Assembly (NCBI RefSeq): GCF_005889735.1
Contig: NZ_VCKY01000051.1
Location: forward strand, 1-51,442
Origin: Nonomuraea turkmeniaca
Lineage (GTDB): Bacteria; Actinomycetota; Actinomycetes; Streptosporangiales; Streptosporangiaceae
Reading direction: 5' to 3'
DNA length: 51,442 bases
Under the pieces are notes generated by a model. The model was not told the origin of the DNA and ran no database searches. It worked only from the letters and a program-made list of their open reading frames with translations. Below, piece after piece: positions 24,589 through 31,279 of the stretch. Both the position numbers and the translations under genes were made by a program. Numbering within the stretch: the first letter of the stretch is position 1; every line of letters starts with the position of its first letter.

Positions 24589-25380
24589 CTAGAGCAGATC
24601 GACCGTCGTCGCGCCCGCGGACTCGAAGGCCTCCCGCCAGAAGCCCTCGAGCAGCGGGAACCTGTCGGGGCTCGACGTCTTCTTCCGCAGGAAGCCGTGG
24701 ACGGCCACCGAATACCCGGTCAGGTCGGGGAGCAGCCGTGTGTCCCGCAACTCCTTGATCTTCTGCTGGCGCGCGCCTTCGCTCAGGTCCAGCTTGTTGA
24801 TGTCCAGGTCCCCCCGGTTGTTGATCAGGTCGCTGAACACGATGATCTGGTGCGTCTTCTCCGGCTGCCGCTGCGCACTGAGCTGCTTGACCACGTACCG
24901 CAGCGCGCCCAGCACGTCCGACCCCTCGCCCTCCGTCGGGCAGTCGAACAGCTGGACCGCCCGGGGCAGGACCTCCTTGATGCGGTGCGCCCTGACGCGC
25001 TCCTCGACGACCGGGTTCTCGTTGGGGTTCTCCGCCCGGGTGGCGGCGATGGCCACCGGGTCCTGGCGGCACGTGCTGCTCTCCGAGCTGCCCGTGACGG
25101 CCGCGAACGCGATCCAGTCGCAGTTCTGGGCGAACGGGGGCAGTTTGGATGTGACGTCGCTCCTGGAGGTGGCGGGCTCGGCGTAGCTGGTCGAATCGAC
25201 GATCACACCGCAGACGCCACGCGCCTCGGTGCCGCATCCCGCCACCCCGGTGACGGCCAGCAGCATCCCGCTCAAGCCCGCGACCATCCGGCGCACGGTC
25301 CCGCGCCGCGTCCGCGCGCGTAAGAGCGCGCCCCGCCGCCCATGAACGTTCCCCTCGCCACCGCCGTCCTTCGCCATCAT
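24589..25380 (-). CDS. vWA-like lipoprotein of unknown function
   Basis: A 263-residue protein with a lipoprotein-type signal (MVAGLSGMLLAVTGVAGC); the Cys-anchored mature part resembles a von Willebrand A fold: first strand and loop CGVIVDSTSYAE (a degenerate MIDAS, DxTxY instead of DxSxS), second motif GSDVLGALRYVV, third motif IIVFSDLINNRGDL. Such proteins scaffold extracytoplasmic complexes. The start is uncertain because the 5' end lies in a 17-bp tandem repeat; starts at 25380, 25377 or 25287 are possible, the last giving the cleanest signal peptide. It follows the coiled-coil gene at 25411 by about 30 bp on the same strand. Confidence 0.75.
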   Translation of the reverse strand: MMAKDGGGEGNVHGRRGALLRARTRRGTVRRMVAGLSGMLLAVTGVAGCGTEARGVCGVIVDSTSYAEPATSRSDVTSKLPPFAQNCDWIAFAAVTGSSESSTCRQDPVAIAATRAENPNENPVVEERVRAHRIKEVLPRAVQLFDCPTEGEGSDVLGALRYVVKQLSAQRQPEKTHQIIVFSDLINNRGDLDINKLDLSEGARQQKIKELRDTRLLPDLTGYSVAVHGFLRKKTSSPDRFPLLEGFWREAFESAGATTVDLL

Positions 25381-25419
25381 GCGCCCTTCGCCATCATGCG
25401 CCCTTCGCCATCACGTGCC
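25370..25419. repeat. Short tandem repeat over the start of the vWA-like gene
   Basis: A 17-bp unit (TTCGCCATCATGCGCCC) occurs at 25370-25386 and 25387-25403, followed by a degenerate third copy at 25404-25419. The units span the junction between the stop of the coiled-coil gene (25411) and the start of the vWA-like gene, each carrying tandem minus-strand ATG codons; reading from the extra copy soon meets a TGA. Copy number could change start-site use. Confidence 0.7.
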
Positions 25420-26625
25420 TTCGTCATGCCGCGGTCCGCGCCATGACGCACCTTCTTGCCCGAGGCCAGAAGCGGGACGTTTGGCCGAGGCGTCCGACAC
25501 GTTCCGGCTGTCTTGCCCCGGATGGCCGTTCCGCCCGGTGGCATTGTCCACAGGGGCCTGGCCGTTTCGAGCGTCCTGGCCGGGCTGGATCTCCGAAGCG
25601 TCCGGGGTGGGGCGGTCGCGTCGGACGTCCTGGGCCGGATGGTCGTCTCCGAGGTCGTGGGCTGACTGGTCGTGTCCGGGGTCGTGGGCTGGATGGTCGT
25701 GAGCTGGATGGTCGTGTCCGGAGTCCTGGACGGGGTGGTCGTGCCCGGCGTCCTGGGCCGACGGGTCGTGTGCGGCGTCTTCGGCCGTCGAGTGGTCGTT
25801 CGACGAGGACACCGCTGAGGACACCGCTGAGGTCGCCGCAGAGGTCGCCGCTGAGGTCGCCGGGCCGAGTTGGCGGCGGGACTCGGTCGTCAGCTCGCGC
25901 GGCATGACCTCGGCCCGCCATCCCTCGATCCGGTCCTCCACCTCCCGCAGGATCCGCCCGATCTCCTCCCGTCCCGAGATCGCCGCGGGCGTGTCACCGG
26001 GTGCCTCCATCGCGATGACCTCGCCCTTCCACAGGGACGGGATCTCCTCCCGGCGCGGATGGGCCTCGAGAACACCGCCCTTGTACGCGGCGATGAGCTG
26101 CTCAGCCCTGGCATGCACGGCCTCCACCTCGTGGTCACGCTCGATCAGCGCACTCTCCCACTCCTGGCTGAGTTGCTCGAGCCGGGCTCTGGCCCGCTGC
26201 ACGTTGGCGTTCGTCTCCTCGACCACGACCCGCCGCCGAGCCTCGGCCCGCCGCGCCCTGGCCTCCGCGATCGAGATGAACGCGTCCACCGGCCGCTCGT
26301 CCTGACCGGCCGCGCGATCGTGCCCGTTCACGTGGGTGGCCGGCTCCGGCAGAGTGTCGCTCCTGCCCAGCTCCTGCAGGATCACCTCCCGCGCCCCCGC
26401 AGCCCGCTCCAGCAACGCCGTACGGGCGGCCGCCAGCCGCCTGTCCACCTCGGTGATCTGCTCACGGGCCCGGGCCCGGATCTCGGTCACGTACGCAGGC
26501 TGGTAGTCCGGATCCGTGAACTCACCCAAGGGGTGCCGGCGGGCGTCCCGCCTCCCCTGCCGGCGGGCCTCCTCCCGCTCGGCCAGCGGGTCGCCCCGCT
26601 TGAACAGCCGCGACAAGAACGCCAT
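25411..26625 (-). CDS. Coiled-coil protein with His/Asp/Pro-rich repetitive tail
   Basis: A 404-residue protein without a recognised family. It opens with MAFLSRLFKRGDPLAEREEA and continues as long charged helices (IRARAREQITEVDRRLAAAR; RARARLEQLSQEWESALIER), with no membrane segment. From about residue 275 it becomes a low-complexity tail of repeats of the type HDHPAHD / GHDQSAHD / GDDHPAQD, rich in His and Asp, which could bind divalent metals. The tail DNA is visibly repetitive at 25650-25800. It is followed by the vWA-like lipoprotein gene and, further on, by the coiled-coil membrane protein at 20881, forming a possible functional set. Confidence 0.75.
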   Translation of the reverse strand: MAFLSRLFKRGDPLAEREEARRQGRRDARRHPLGEFTDPDYQPAYVTEIRARAREQITEVDRRLAAARTALLERAAGAREVILQELGRSDTLPEPATHVNGHDRAAGQDERPVDAFISIAEARARRAEARRRVVVEETNANVQRARARLEQLSQEWESALIERDHEVEAVHARAEQLIAAYKGGVLEAHPRREEIPSLWKGEVIAMEAPGDTPAAISGREEIGRILREVEDRIEGWRAEVMPRELTTESRRQLGPATSAATSAATSAVSSAVSSSNDHSTAEDAAHDPSAQDAGHDHPVQDSGHDHPAHDHPAHDPGHDQSAHDLGDDHPAQDVRRDRPTPDASEIQPGQDARNGQAPVDNATGRNGHPGQDSRNVSDASAKRPASGLGQEGASWRGPRHDEGT

Positions 26626-26809
26626 CCGCGTCTCCTGGCTCCGGCCGGACCGGAACCCGGCCCGGGTCTGCCTGAACCCCAGACTATGCGCTCACTTTGC
26701 GATATGCCGCCGGGCCGCTCTTCGACCACGTCATCGGCCCACCTTGCGCCGTTGCGGCGGCCCGCCGGTAAAGGGCTCAGTGGGCGTTTAGTCCTGTCTG
26801 GTCCCGGGT

Positions 26810-27274
26810 TCAGGTGCCACGCCAGGTGGGGGTGTTCTCGCCGGTGAGGCGGCGGCTCATGAGGTCGATCATGGCGATGTGGATCATGGCTTCGGAGCGG
26901 CTGGGCAGGGCTTCATAGTCGCGGGCCAGGCGGCGGCGCAGCATGAGCCAGCCGAGGGTGCGCTCGGCCACCCAGCGGCGGGGCAGCGGGGTGAATCCCC
27001 TGGTGGCGGGGTTGCGGGTGACGACTTCGACGTCGATGCCCGCCTTGGCGGCGCCGTCGATGGCGGTGGTGCGGTAGGCGCTGTCGGCCCAGGCCTTGGT
27101 GAAGGTGGGCTGAGCTGCGGCGACTGTGGTCAGGAGGGGCAATCCGGCGGCGCTGTCGGACACGCTGGCAGCGGTGATGAGTACCGCCGCCAGCAGGCCG
27201 AGGGTGTCGGTGACGATGCTGCGCTTGCGGCCGGCGATCTTCTTGCCGTTATGCCTGGACCGGCATAAGGCCAA
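26810..27274 (-). pseudogene. IS5-family transposase remnant (C-terminal half)
   Basis: The frame encodes GRKRSIVTDTLGLLAAVLIT, KAWADSAYRTTAIDGAAKAG, NPATRGFTPLPRRWVAERT and LGWLMLRRRLARDYEALPSR, the DDE core and C-terminus of an IS5-type (ISL2/IS427-like) transposase. The N-terminal DNA-binding part and first catalytic Asp are missing, and no intact terminal inverted repeats were found. It is dead as a transposase. It lies inverted relative to the related fragment at 27794-28041. Confidence 0.85.
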
Positions 27275-27301
27275 TTATCAGGGGTTGGATGTTATGCCGG
27301 G
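27250..27301. repeat. TTATGCC inverted-repeat cluster beside the recombinase remnant
   Basis: TTATGCC-tggacc-GGCATAA at 27250-27269 has 7-bp perfect arms around a 6-bp spacer, the geometry of a tyrosine-recombinase crossover site. A further TTATGCCGG at 27293-27301 is inverted to CCGGCATAA at 27261-27269 (9-bp arms). The cluster sits 110-160 bp upstream of a truncated tyrosine recombinase gene. Its role as a recombination site is inference. Confidence 0.45.
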
Positions 27302-27408
27302 CCGGGTGGATCAGTGCTGGCTGATAGTGGCGCGGCCGGTGAATTGACCTCATAACGCCGACGCTTCACCGTCTCCTTCATCGAGGGGTTGTTGATGGAA
27401 GTGAGGAC

Positions 27409-27793
27409 ATGGTCAAGGCTGCGACGGACGGCCGCTACCCGGTCAGGGTGTCGGCGCCGTTGGCTGGGCTGGTGCACGAGTTTCGGCTGGAGCTGATCCG
27501 TCAGGGGTTCACGGAGCGGACCGCTCAGGGGCACGCGTATGTGCTGGCGCATCTGAGCCGCTGGCTGGAGCAGGAGGGGATGGCCCCCACTGAGCTGGGT
27601 ACCGAGCGGATCGCCGCGTTTGTCGCGGCGCGGCGAGTTGGCGGCTGTCGACGGTGGCGGACGGCTGGCTCGCCGCGGCCGATGCTGGGCTATCTGCGCG
27701 GGCTTGGGCTGGTCCCGGACGAGGAGCCGCGCGCCCTGAGTCCGGTCGATGCGCTGCTGGAGAGGTATCGCCGCTGGCTGGAGCACCGCCCGG
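27409..27793 (+). pseudogene. Tyrosine recombinase/integrase, N-terminal remnant
   Basis: About 128 residues: VKAATDGRYPVRVSAPLAGL, FRLELIRQGFTERTAQGHAY, LSRWLEQEGMAPTELGTERI and ALLERYRRWLEHRPGK, typical of the core-binding (SAM-like) N-terminal domain of actinobacterial tyrosine recombinases. It is cut at about 27793 by a second IS5 fragment, so the catalytic R-H-R-Y domain is absent. The start at 27409 is GTG/ATG-proximal and may be native. Confidence 0.75.
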
Positions 27794-28041
27794 GAAAGAT
27801 CGCCGCAAACGCAGCATCGTCACCGACACCCTCGGCCTGCTGCTCGCCGTGCTGGTCACCGCCGCCGGCGTCTCCGACAGCGCCGCCGGTCTCCCCCTGC
27901 TCACCCAGGTCGCCGCAGACAACCCGGCCATCACCAAAGCCTGGGCCGACAGCGCCTACCGCAACACCGTCATCGAGGGCGGCGCCGCCCTTGGCATCGA
28001 CGTCGAAGTCGTCCGCCGCGATCCTGCCACCAGGGGATTCG
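27794..28041 (+). pseudogene. Second IS5-family transposase remnant, inverted
   Basis: In plus frame 3 the sequence reads RKRSIVTDTLGLLLAVLVTA, GLPLLTQVAADNPAITKAWA, DSAYRNTVIEGGAALGIDVE and RRDPATRGF, closely similar to the minus-strand remnant at 26810-27274 but diverged. It contains only the central DDE region. It begins inside the recombinase gene and ends abruptly at the Era remnant, with no terminal repeats. It marks a recombination junction rather than a live insertion. Confidence 0.82.
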
Positions 28042-28315
28042 CCGCACTCGATCGCGGTGGTCGTCGACGAGATGCTCCCCCGGGAGGGACGAGACGACCT
28101 GCTGGACATTTATGCCCACATGTTCGTCGAGCGCCCCTCGCAGAAGGCGATCGTGATCGGCCACAAGGGGGAACGGCTGCGCGACGTGGGCTCGCGGGCC
28201 CGCAAGCAGATCGAGGCGCTGCTGGGGACACGGGTATACCTGGACCTGCGCATCAGCGTGGCCAAGGAGGCGACGCGACCCGAAGCAACTGCGGCGGCTG
28301 GGCTTCTACGACTGA
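28042..28315 (+). pseudogene. era: GTPase Era, C-terminal KH-domain remnant with frameshift
   Basis: From 28042 the frame reads PHSIAVVVDEMLPREGRDDL, LDIYAHMFVERPSQKAIVIG, HKGERLRDVGSRARKQIEAL and LGTRVYLDLRISVAKE, the KH RNA-binding domain of Era (GxxG loop in IGHKGERL). After AKE a small deletion shifts the frame; the true Era ending (DPKQLRRLGF) continues in the next frame to a TGA at 28313-28315. The GTPase domain is absent, replaced by the IS5 fragment. Era precedes recO and uppS in many actinobacteria, and both genes lie on the same strand about 8.6 kb downstream. Confidence 0.87.
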
Positions 28316-28706
28316 GTCAGCCGCCACCACCTCCGCGGTCGTGGAGACGGTGGCGATGCGCGGGAGGATGTAGTCGAAGGCGAACTCGTGGGCCCGCGCG
28401 TCCAGCGCGGTCACCGCGTCTTCAGGGACGATGACCTGGAAGCCGAACTCGTCGGCGAATCGCGCCGTCTGCTCGACGCCGAAGTTCGTGGCGATCCCGG
28501 TGATGATCAGAGTGTCGATGCCGCGCGAGCGCAACGCCTCCTCCAGCCCGGTGTCGTGGAAGGCGCACCGCCTCGGCCAGGTCGAGGGAGCGGGCCACCA
28601 CGGCGGGACCGGCATGCGGCGCCGTGGGCTGCTCGACGATGCGCGTCATCAGGTCGATGAGGATGAGCGCGGTACGCCGGGGGTCCAGCTTGTCCATGAT
28701 CGACAT
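28316..28706 (-). pseudogene. Isochorismatase-family hydrolase with internal deletion
   Basis: The 5' part (ATG at 28706) encodes MSIMDKLDPRRTALILIDLM and PAVVARSLDLAEAV, a normal isochorismatase-family start. At about 28570 the frame jumps to FHDTGLEEALRSRGIDTLII, TGIATNFGVEQTARFADEFG and VIVPEDAVTALDARAHEFAF, the C-terminal part in another frame. About 70 central residues, including the region expected to hold the catalytic Lys, are missing. The 3' end is cut exactly where the Era remnant stops. It lies a few bases upstream of the 3' end of the propeller gene. Confidence 0.8.
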
Positions 28707-28714
28707 CGTGGTGG

Positions 28715-30709
28715 TCACTCGACGCGCGTCAGGACGGTGTCCTCGGCCAGGAAGATCCGCCCGTCGGGGTGGACCGCCAGGTTCTGCGCCGGCCGGTCGA
28801 GCAGCAGCTTGCCGGTACGGCCGGCCAGGTCGATCTCGAACAGCAGGTGCCGCTGGACCAGGGCGTAGATCCGGCCGTCCGCGGCCGGACGGGCGAGCTC
28901 GCCCGCGGTCGAACCCGTGTCCGGGGCCAGCTGCAGGCGGTGCACCACCTGCCGGGAGGCCACGTCGAAGGCGAAGAGCTGCCCGTCGGCGAGTCCCCAC
29001 AACAGGCCGGTGGAGTCCTGGAGGAGCGCCGGGATGGCCGGGGCTCCGGGGACCGGCGTCATCTCGAAGGTCTTGCCGGCCGAGACGGTCCAGCCGAACA
29101 GGCGGGCCTCGGGCTGGGTCGGCGTGGGCGTCGAGTAGCCGCCGTGAATCGACGTCCCGCCGACGATCGTGCCGTCCTGGTAGGCCAGGCTGACGATGGA
29201 CTGGTCGGTGACTACCGGCAGGTGGACGGCTGCCGCCAGGGTGGTCTTGTCGACGATGACGAGGGCGCCGTTCAGCGTGGTCCCGTCCGGCATGGTGCCG
29301 TAGGCCAGGTCGGTGCCCGCGTCGGTCATCGCGCGGATGCGTACCTGGTGCTGCGCCTTCAGATCGGTGATCTTCACCGGGTTGTCGGCCGTCCCCGGCG
29401 GGCCGGGCGCGTACTCGGGGCTCGACCAGGGCAGGGACGGGTCGTAGCGGTACAGCCGGGAGTCCGGGTACCCGCCGATCCAGACGGCGCCGCCGATCTC
29501 GCGGATGCTCTCGATCTGCCCGAAGCTGTGGTAGTCCGCCTGTCCGGTGCCGGGATCGATCTCGGCGAAGCCGCTGAGGAACCCGCCGGCGTACACGGTC
29601 CCGCTCTGACCGGCGTGCAGCGTGAGGATGAGGACCGGGTCGCCGGGCACGTCGGTCTGGACGAGCTCGCCGCGGCCGGTGATCGGGTTGTGCCGGAAGA
29701 GCGCGCCGCGCCACAGGAGCCCGGTGACCGTCTCGCCGGGCCAGTCGCGCGTGCCGAGGTCGGCCCATCCGATGCCGCGGTTGTTGGCGACCCGGCCCAT
29801 GATGTCGGGGCCGACCGCGGTGAGTTTCCCGGTACGCGGCTGGTAGCGGGTGAGGCGGTTGTTCCGGGTGAAGTAGACCTCGCCGCGCCGGCCGGGCGAG
29901 GAGACGTCGAGGCCGGCGACGCCGTCGATGAGGTCGACCCACTTGCCGGCCGAGATGTCGTAGACGCCGAGCTTGCCGTTGATCGCGGTGCCGAAGCGGG
30001 CGTAGAGCTTTCCGGCGTAGGCGTTGAGGTCGTTGACGAGTTGCCCGGTCCCGTCGCCGAGCCCCTCGGGGAGGGGGAGCTCGCGCTTGGCGCCGGTGTC
30101 CTTGTGGATGGCGATGACGTGGGCGTCCGGCAGGGTCCCGGCGTAGATGTAGGACCCCCAGACGGCGATGCTGCGGACGTACTGGAGGCCGGGCAGGAGC
30201 TGGCCGTAGTCACGGACCCGGCCGGTGCGGTGGTCGTAGCGGAAGACGCGGCCGCCGGGATAGGTGCCGCCGTAGAGGCGGTCCTCATCGTCGATGGCCA
30301 GGCGCCAGATGTAGTGCTCGGAGGGGAGCGGGCGGCCGAGGTTCTCCGGCGTGCTGTCCGGGCCCGGCTTGCGGCGGTAGAGGGAGCCGGTGTCGTAGGT
30401 GCCGACGTAGAGGGTGCCGTCGCGGGTGGCGACGACCGCGTACGCGCCCGGCGACCCGGTCAGCGGCTGGGTGAGCACCGTCTTGGCGGTGGCGGGGTCC
30501 ACGGCGTTGAGCTTGGCCGGTTCGCCGGTGGCGACCGACCACAGGACCTTTTTGCCGTGCGGGCCGGGCGCCATGGCGCCGCCGACCAGCGTGACGTCCT
30601 GGAGCGGGGAGCCGAGCGGCGTGACGGACACGGCGCGTGCCGGGGTCGGGATGAGGGCGGCGCCCGGCGCCAGGATCGCGGCGGCTAACAGGCTGCGGCG
30701 GGTGAGCAT
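28715..30709 (-). CDS. Secreted beta-propeller protein (first paralogue)
   Basis: A 664-residue protein with an N-terminal MLTRRSLLAAAILAPGAALI segment, a Sec/Tat-like signal ending near ARA (residue 26). The mature part is a series of 40-60-residue repeats with DGTLYVGTYDTGSLYRRKPG, EDRLYGGTYPGGRVFRYDHR and DSTGLLWGLADGQLFAFDVA, as in beta-propeller (NHL/PQQ/WD-like) proteins. No catalytic residues are evident; a sugar- or polymer-binding role is possible. It is divergently arranged and paralogous to the gene at 31280. GGAGG precedes the ATG at 30709, and a GntR/HutC-like site lies 72 bp upstream of the start. Confidence 0.85.
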   Translation of the reverse strand: MLTRRSLLAAAILAPGAALIPTPARAVSVTPLGSPLQDVTLVGGAMAPGPHGKKVLWSVATGEPAKLNAVDPATAKTVLTQPLTGSPGAYAVVATRDGTLYVGTYDTGSLYRRKPGPDSTPENLGRPLPSEHYIWRLAIDDEDRLYGGTYPGGRVFRYDHRTGRVRDYGQLLPGLQYVRSIAVWGSYIYAGTLPDAHVIAIHKDTGAKRELPLPEGLGDGTGQLVNDLNAYAGKLYARFGTAINGKLGVYDISAGKWVDLIDGVAGLDVSSPGRRGEVYFTRNNRLTRYQPRTGKLTAVGPDIMGRVANNRGIGWADLGTRDWPGETVTGLLWRGALFRHNPITGRGELVQTDVPGDPVLILTLHAGQSGTVYAGGFLSGFAEIDPGTGQADYHSFGQIESIREIGGAVWIGGYPDSRLYRYDPSLPWSSPEYAPGPPGTADNPVKITDLKAQHQVRIRAMTDAGTDLAYGTMPDGTTLNGALVIVDKTTLAAAVHLPVVTDQSIVSLAYQDGTIVGGTSIHGGYSTPTPTQPEARLFGWTVSAGKTFEMTPVPGAPAIPALLQDSTGLLWGLADGQLFAFDVASRQVVHRLQLAPDTGSTAGELARPAADGRIYALVQRHLLFEIDLAGRTGKLLLDRPAQNLAVHPDGRIFLAEDTVLTRVE

Positions 30710-30780
30710 AGCGGGGTCCTCCATCTTCGGCCGGGACCGAAAGGCCCGTCGGCAGGAGATCTGTGGCACTCATGAGAATA

Positions 30781-30794
30781 TCGGTATAGACCGA
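30781..30794. promoter_or_regulatory. GntR/HutC-type operator TCGGTATAGACCGA
   Basis: A 14-bp inverted repeat, TCGGT-ATAG-ACCGA, fits the HutC-subfamily consensus GT-N-TA-N-AC (GTATAGAC). It lies 72 bp upstream of the minus-strand propeller gene in an AT-richer stretch. No GntR gene is in the window, so the cognate protein must be elsewhere. The match is to a known consensus; the function is inferred. Confidence 0.55.
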
Positions 30795-30810
30795 AAGTAC
30801 GTCAATGCCT

Positions 30811-30900
30811 CTAAGGGGTCCTAACAGAAAGATCAGCGGACGAGGCGTCGCCAGCAGATGATCGCTGCGGCGAGAGTCATGAAGGCTTCGTGACGTCGTG
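30811..30900 (-). mobile_element. Terminal scar of an IS5-type element
   Basis: Reading the minus strand from about 30898 gives RRHEAFMTLAAAIICWRRLV followed by R and a TGA at 30833-30835, the usual last residues of IS5-type transposases (HEAFxTLAAAxICWRRL). The adjacent GGGTCCTAACAGAAAGATC (30816-30834) looks like the element end. Only these about 90 bp remain. It abuts a gene (30898-31227) that has lost its 5' end, so the element probably caused that truncation. Confidence 0.7.
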
Positions 30901-31227
30901 GCCTTCTACGTCAACACCCAGAAGTTCGCCGGGTTCGAGGTGCGCGGGCCGCAGGTGCCGGGCGGGCTGGCGGGGTTCGGCGTCCAGCAGGGCGTGAGCA
31001 TCCCCGACGGCGGCCGCTTCGCGCTGTCGCTGGTGGGCAACCGGGCCGCGATGTACGCCGACACCGGCTCGGGGTGGCGGCTCGTCACCGCCGCCACGCT
31101 GCAGCACCTGCCCGACCTCACCGACCCAGACGTGCGCGCCGGTTACCGGTACGGCTTCGGCGTACGCGGCGACGCCGGGCCCGCGCCGCTGCTGCTGGAC
31201 GCGGTGGAGGGGAGGAGCATTTCGTAG
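30898..31227 (+). pseudogene. Truncated gene, C-terminal jelly-roll-like fragment
   Basis: A 109-residue frame without a ribosome site: AFYVNTQKFAGFEVRGPQVP, GRFALSLVGNRAAMYADTGS and RLVTAATLQHLPDLTDPDVR. The alternating hydrophobic pattern suggests a beta-sandwich, perhaps the C-terminal accessory domain of a secreted carbohydrate-active protein. The 5' part is replaced by the IS scar. The native stop is followed by an inverted repeat. I could not identify the family. Confidence 0.55.
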
Positions 31228-31232
31228 AACGG

Positions 31233-31266
31233 CGGGCCGGACCGTTGACAATTACGGTCCCGCCCG
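31233..31266 (+). promoter_or_regulatory. Inverted repeat carrying TTGACA before the second propeller gene
   Basis: Arms at 31233-31245 and 31254-31266 pair at 12 of 13 positions around an 8-nt spacer, 6 bp after the stop of the truncated gene. A consensus -35 TTGACA (31245-31250) lies inside; a weak TATTCC 17 bp on would put the transcript start at or next to the ATG at 31280. The element could be a terminator of the upstream fragment, an operator, or both; sequence alone does not decide. Confidence 0.45.
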
Positions 31267-31279
31267 TTATTCCCTTGCT

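Noticed and set aside
25370..25430. Tandem repeats as a CRISPR array
   Set aside because: Units are directly abutting 17-bp copies without spacers and overlap gene ends.
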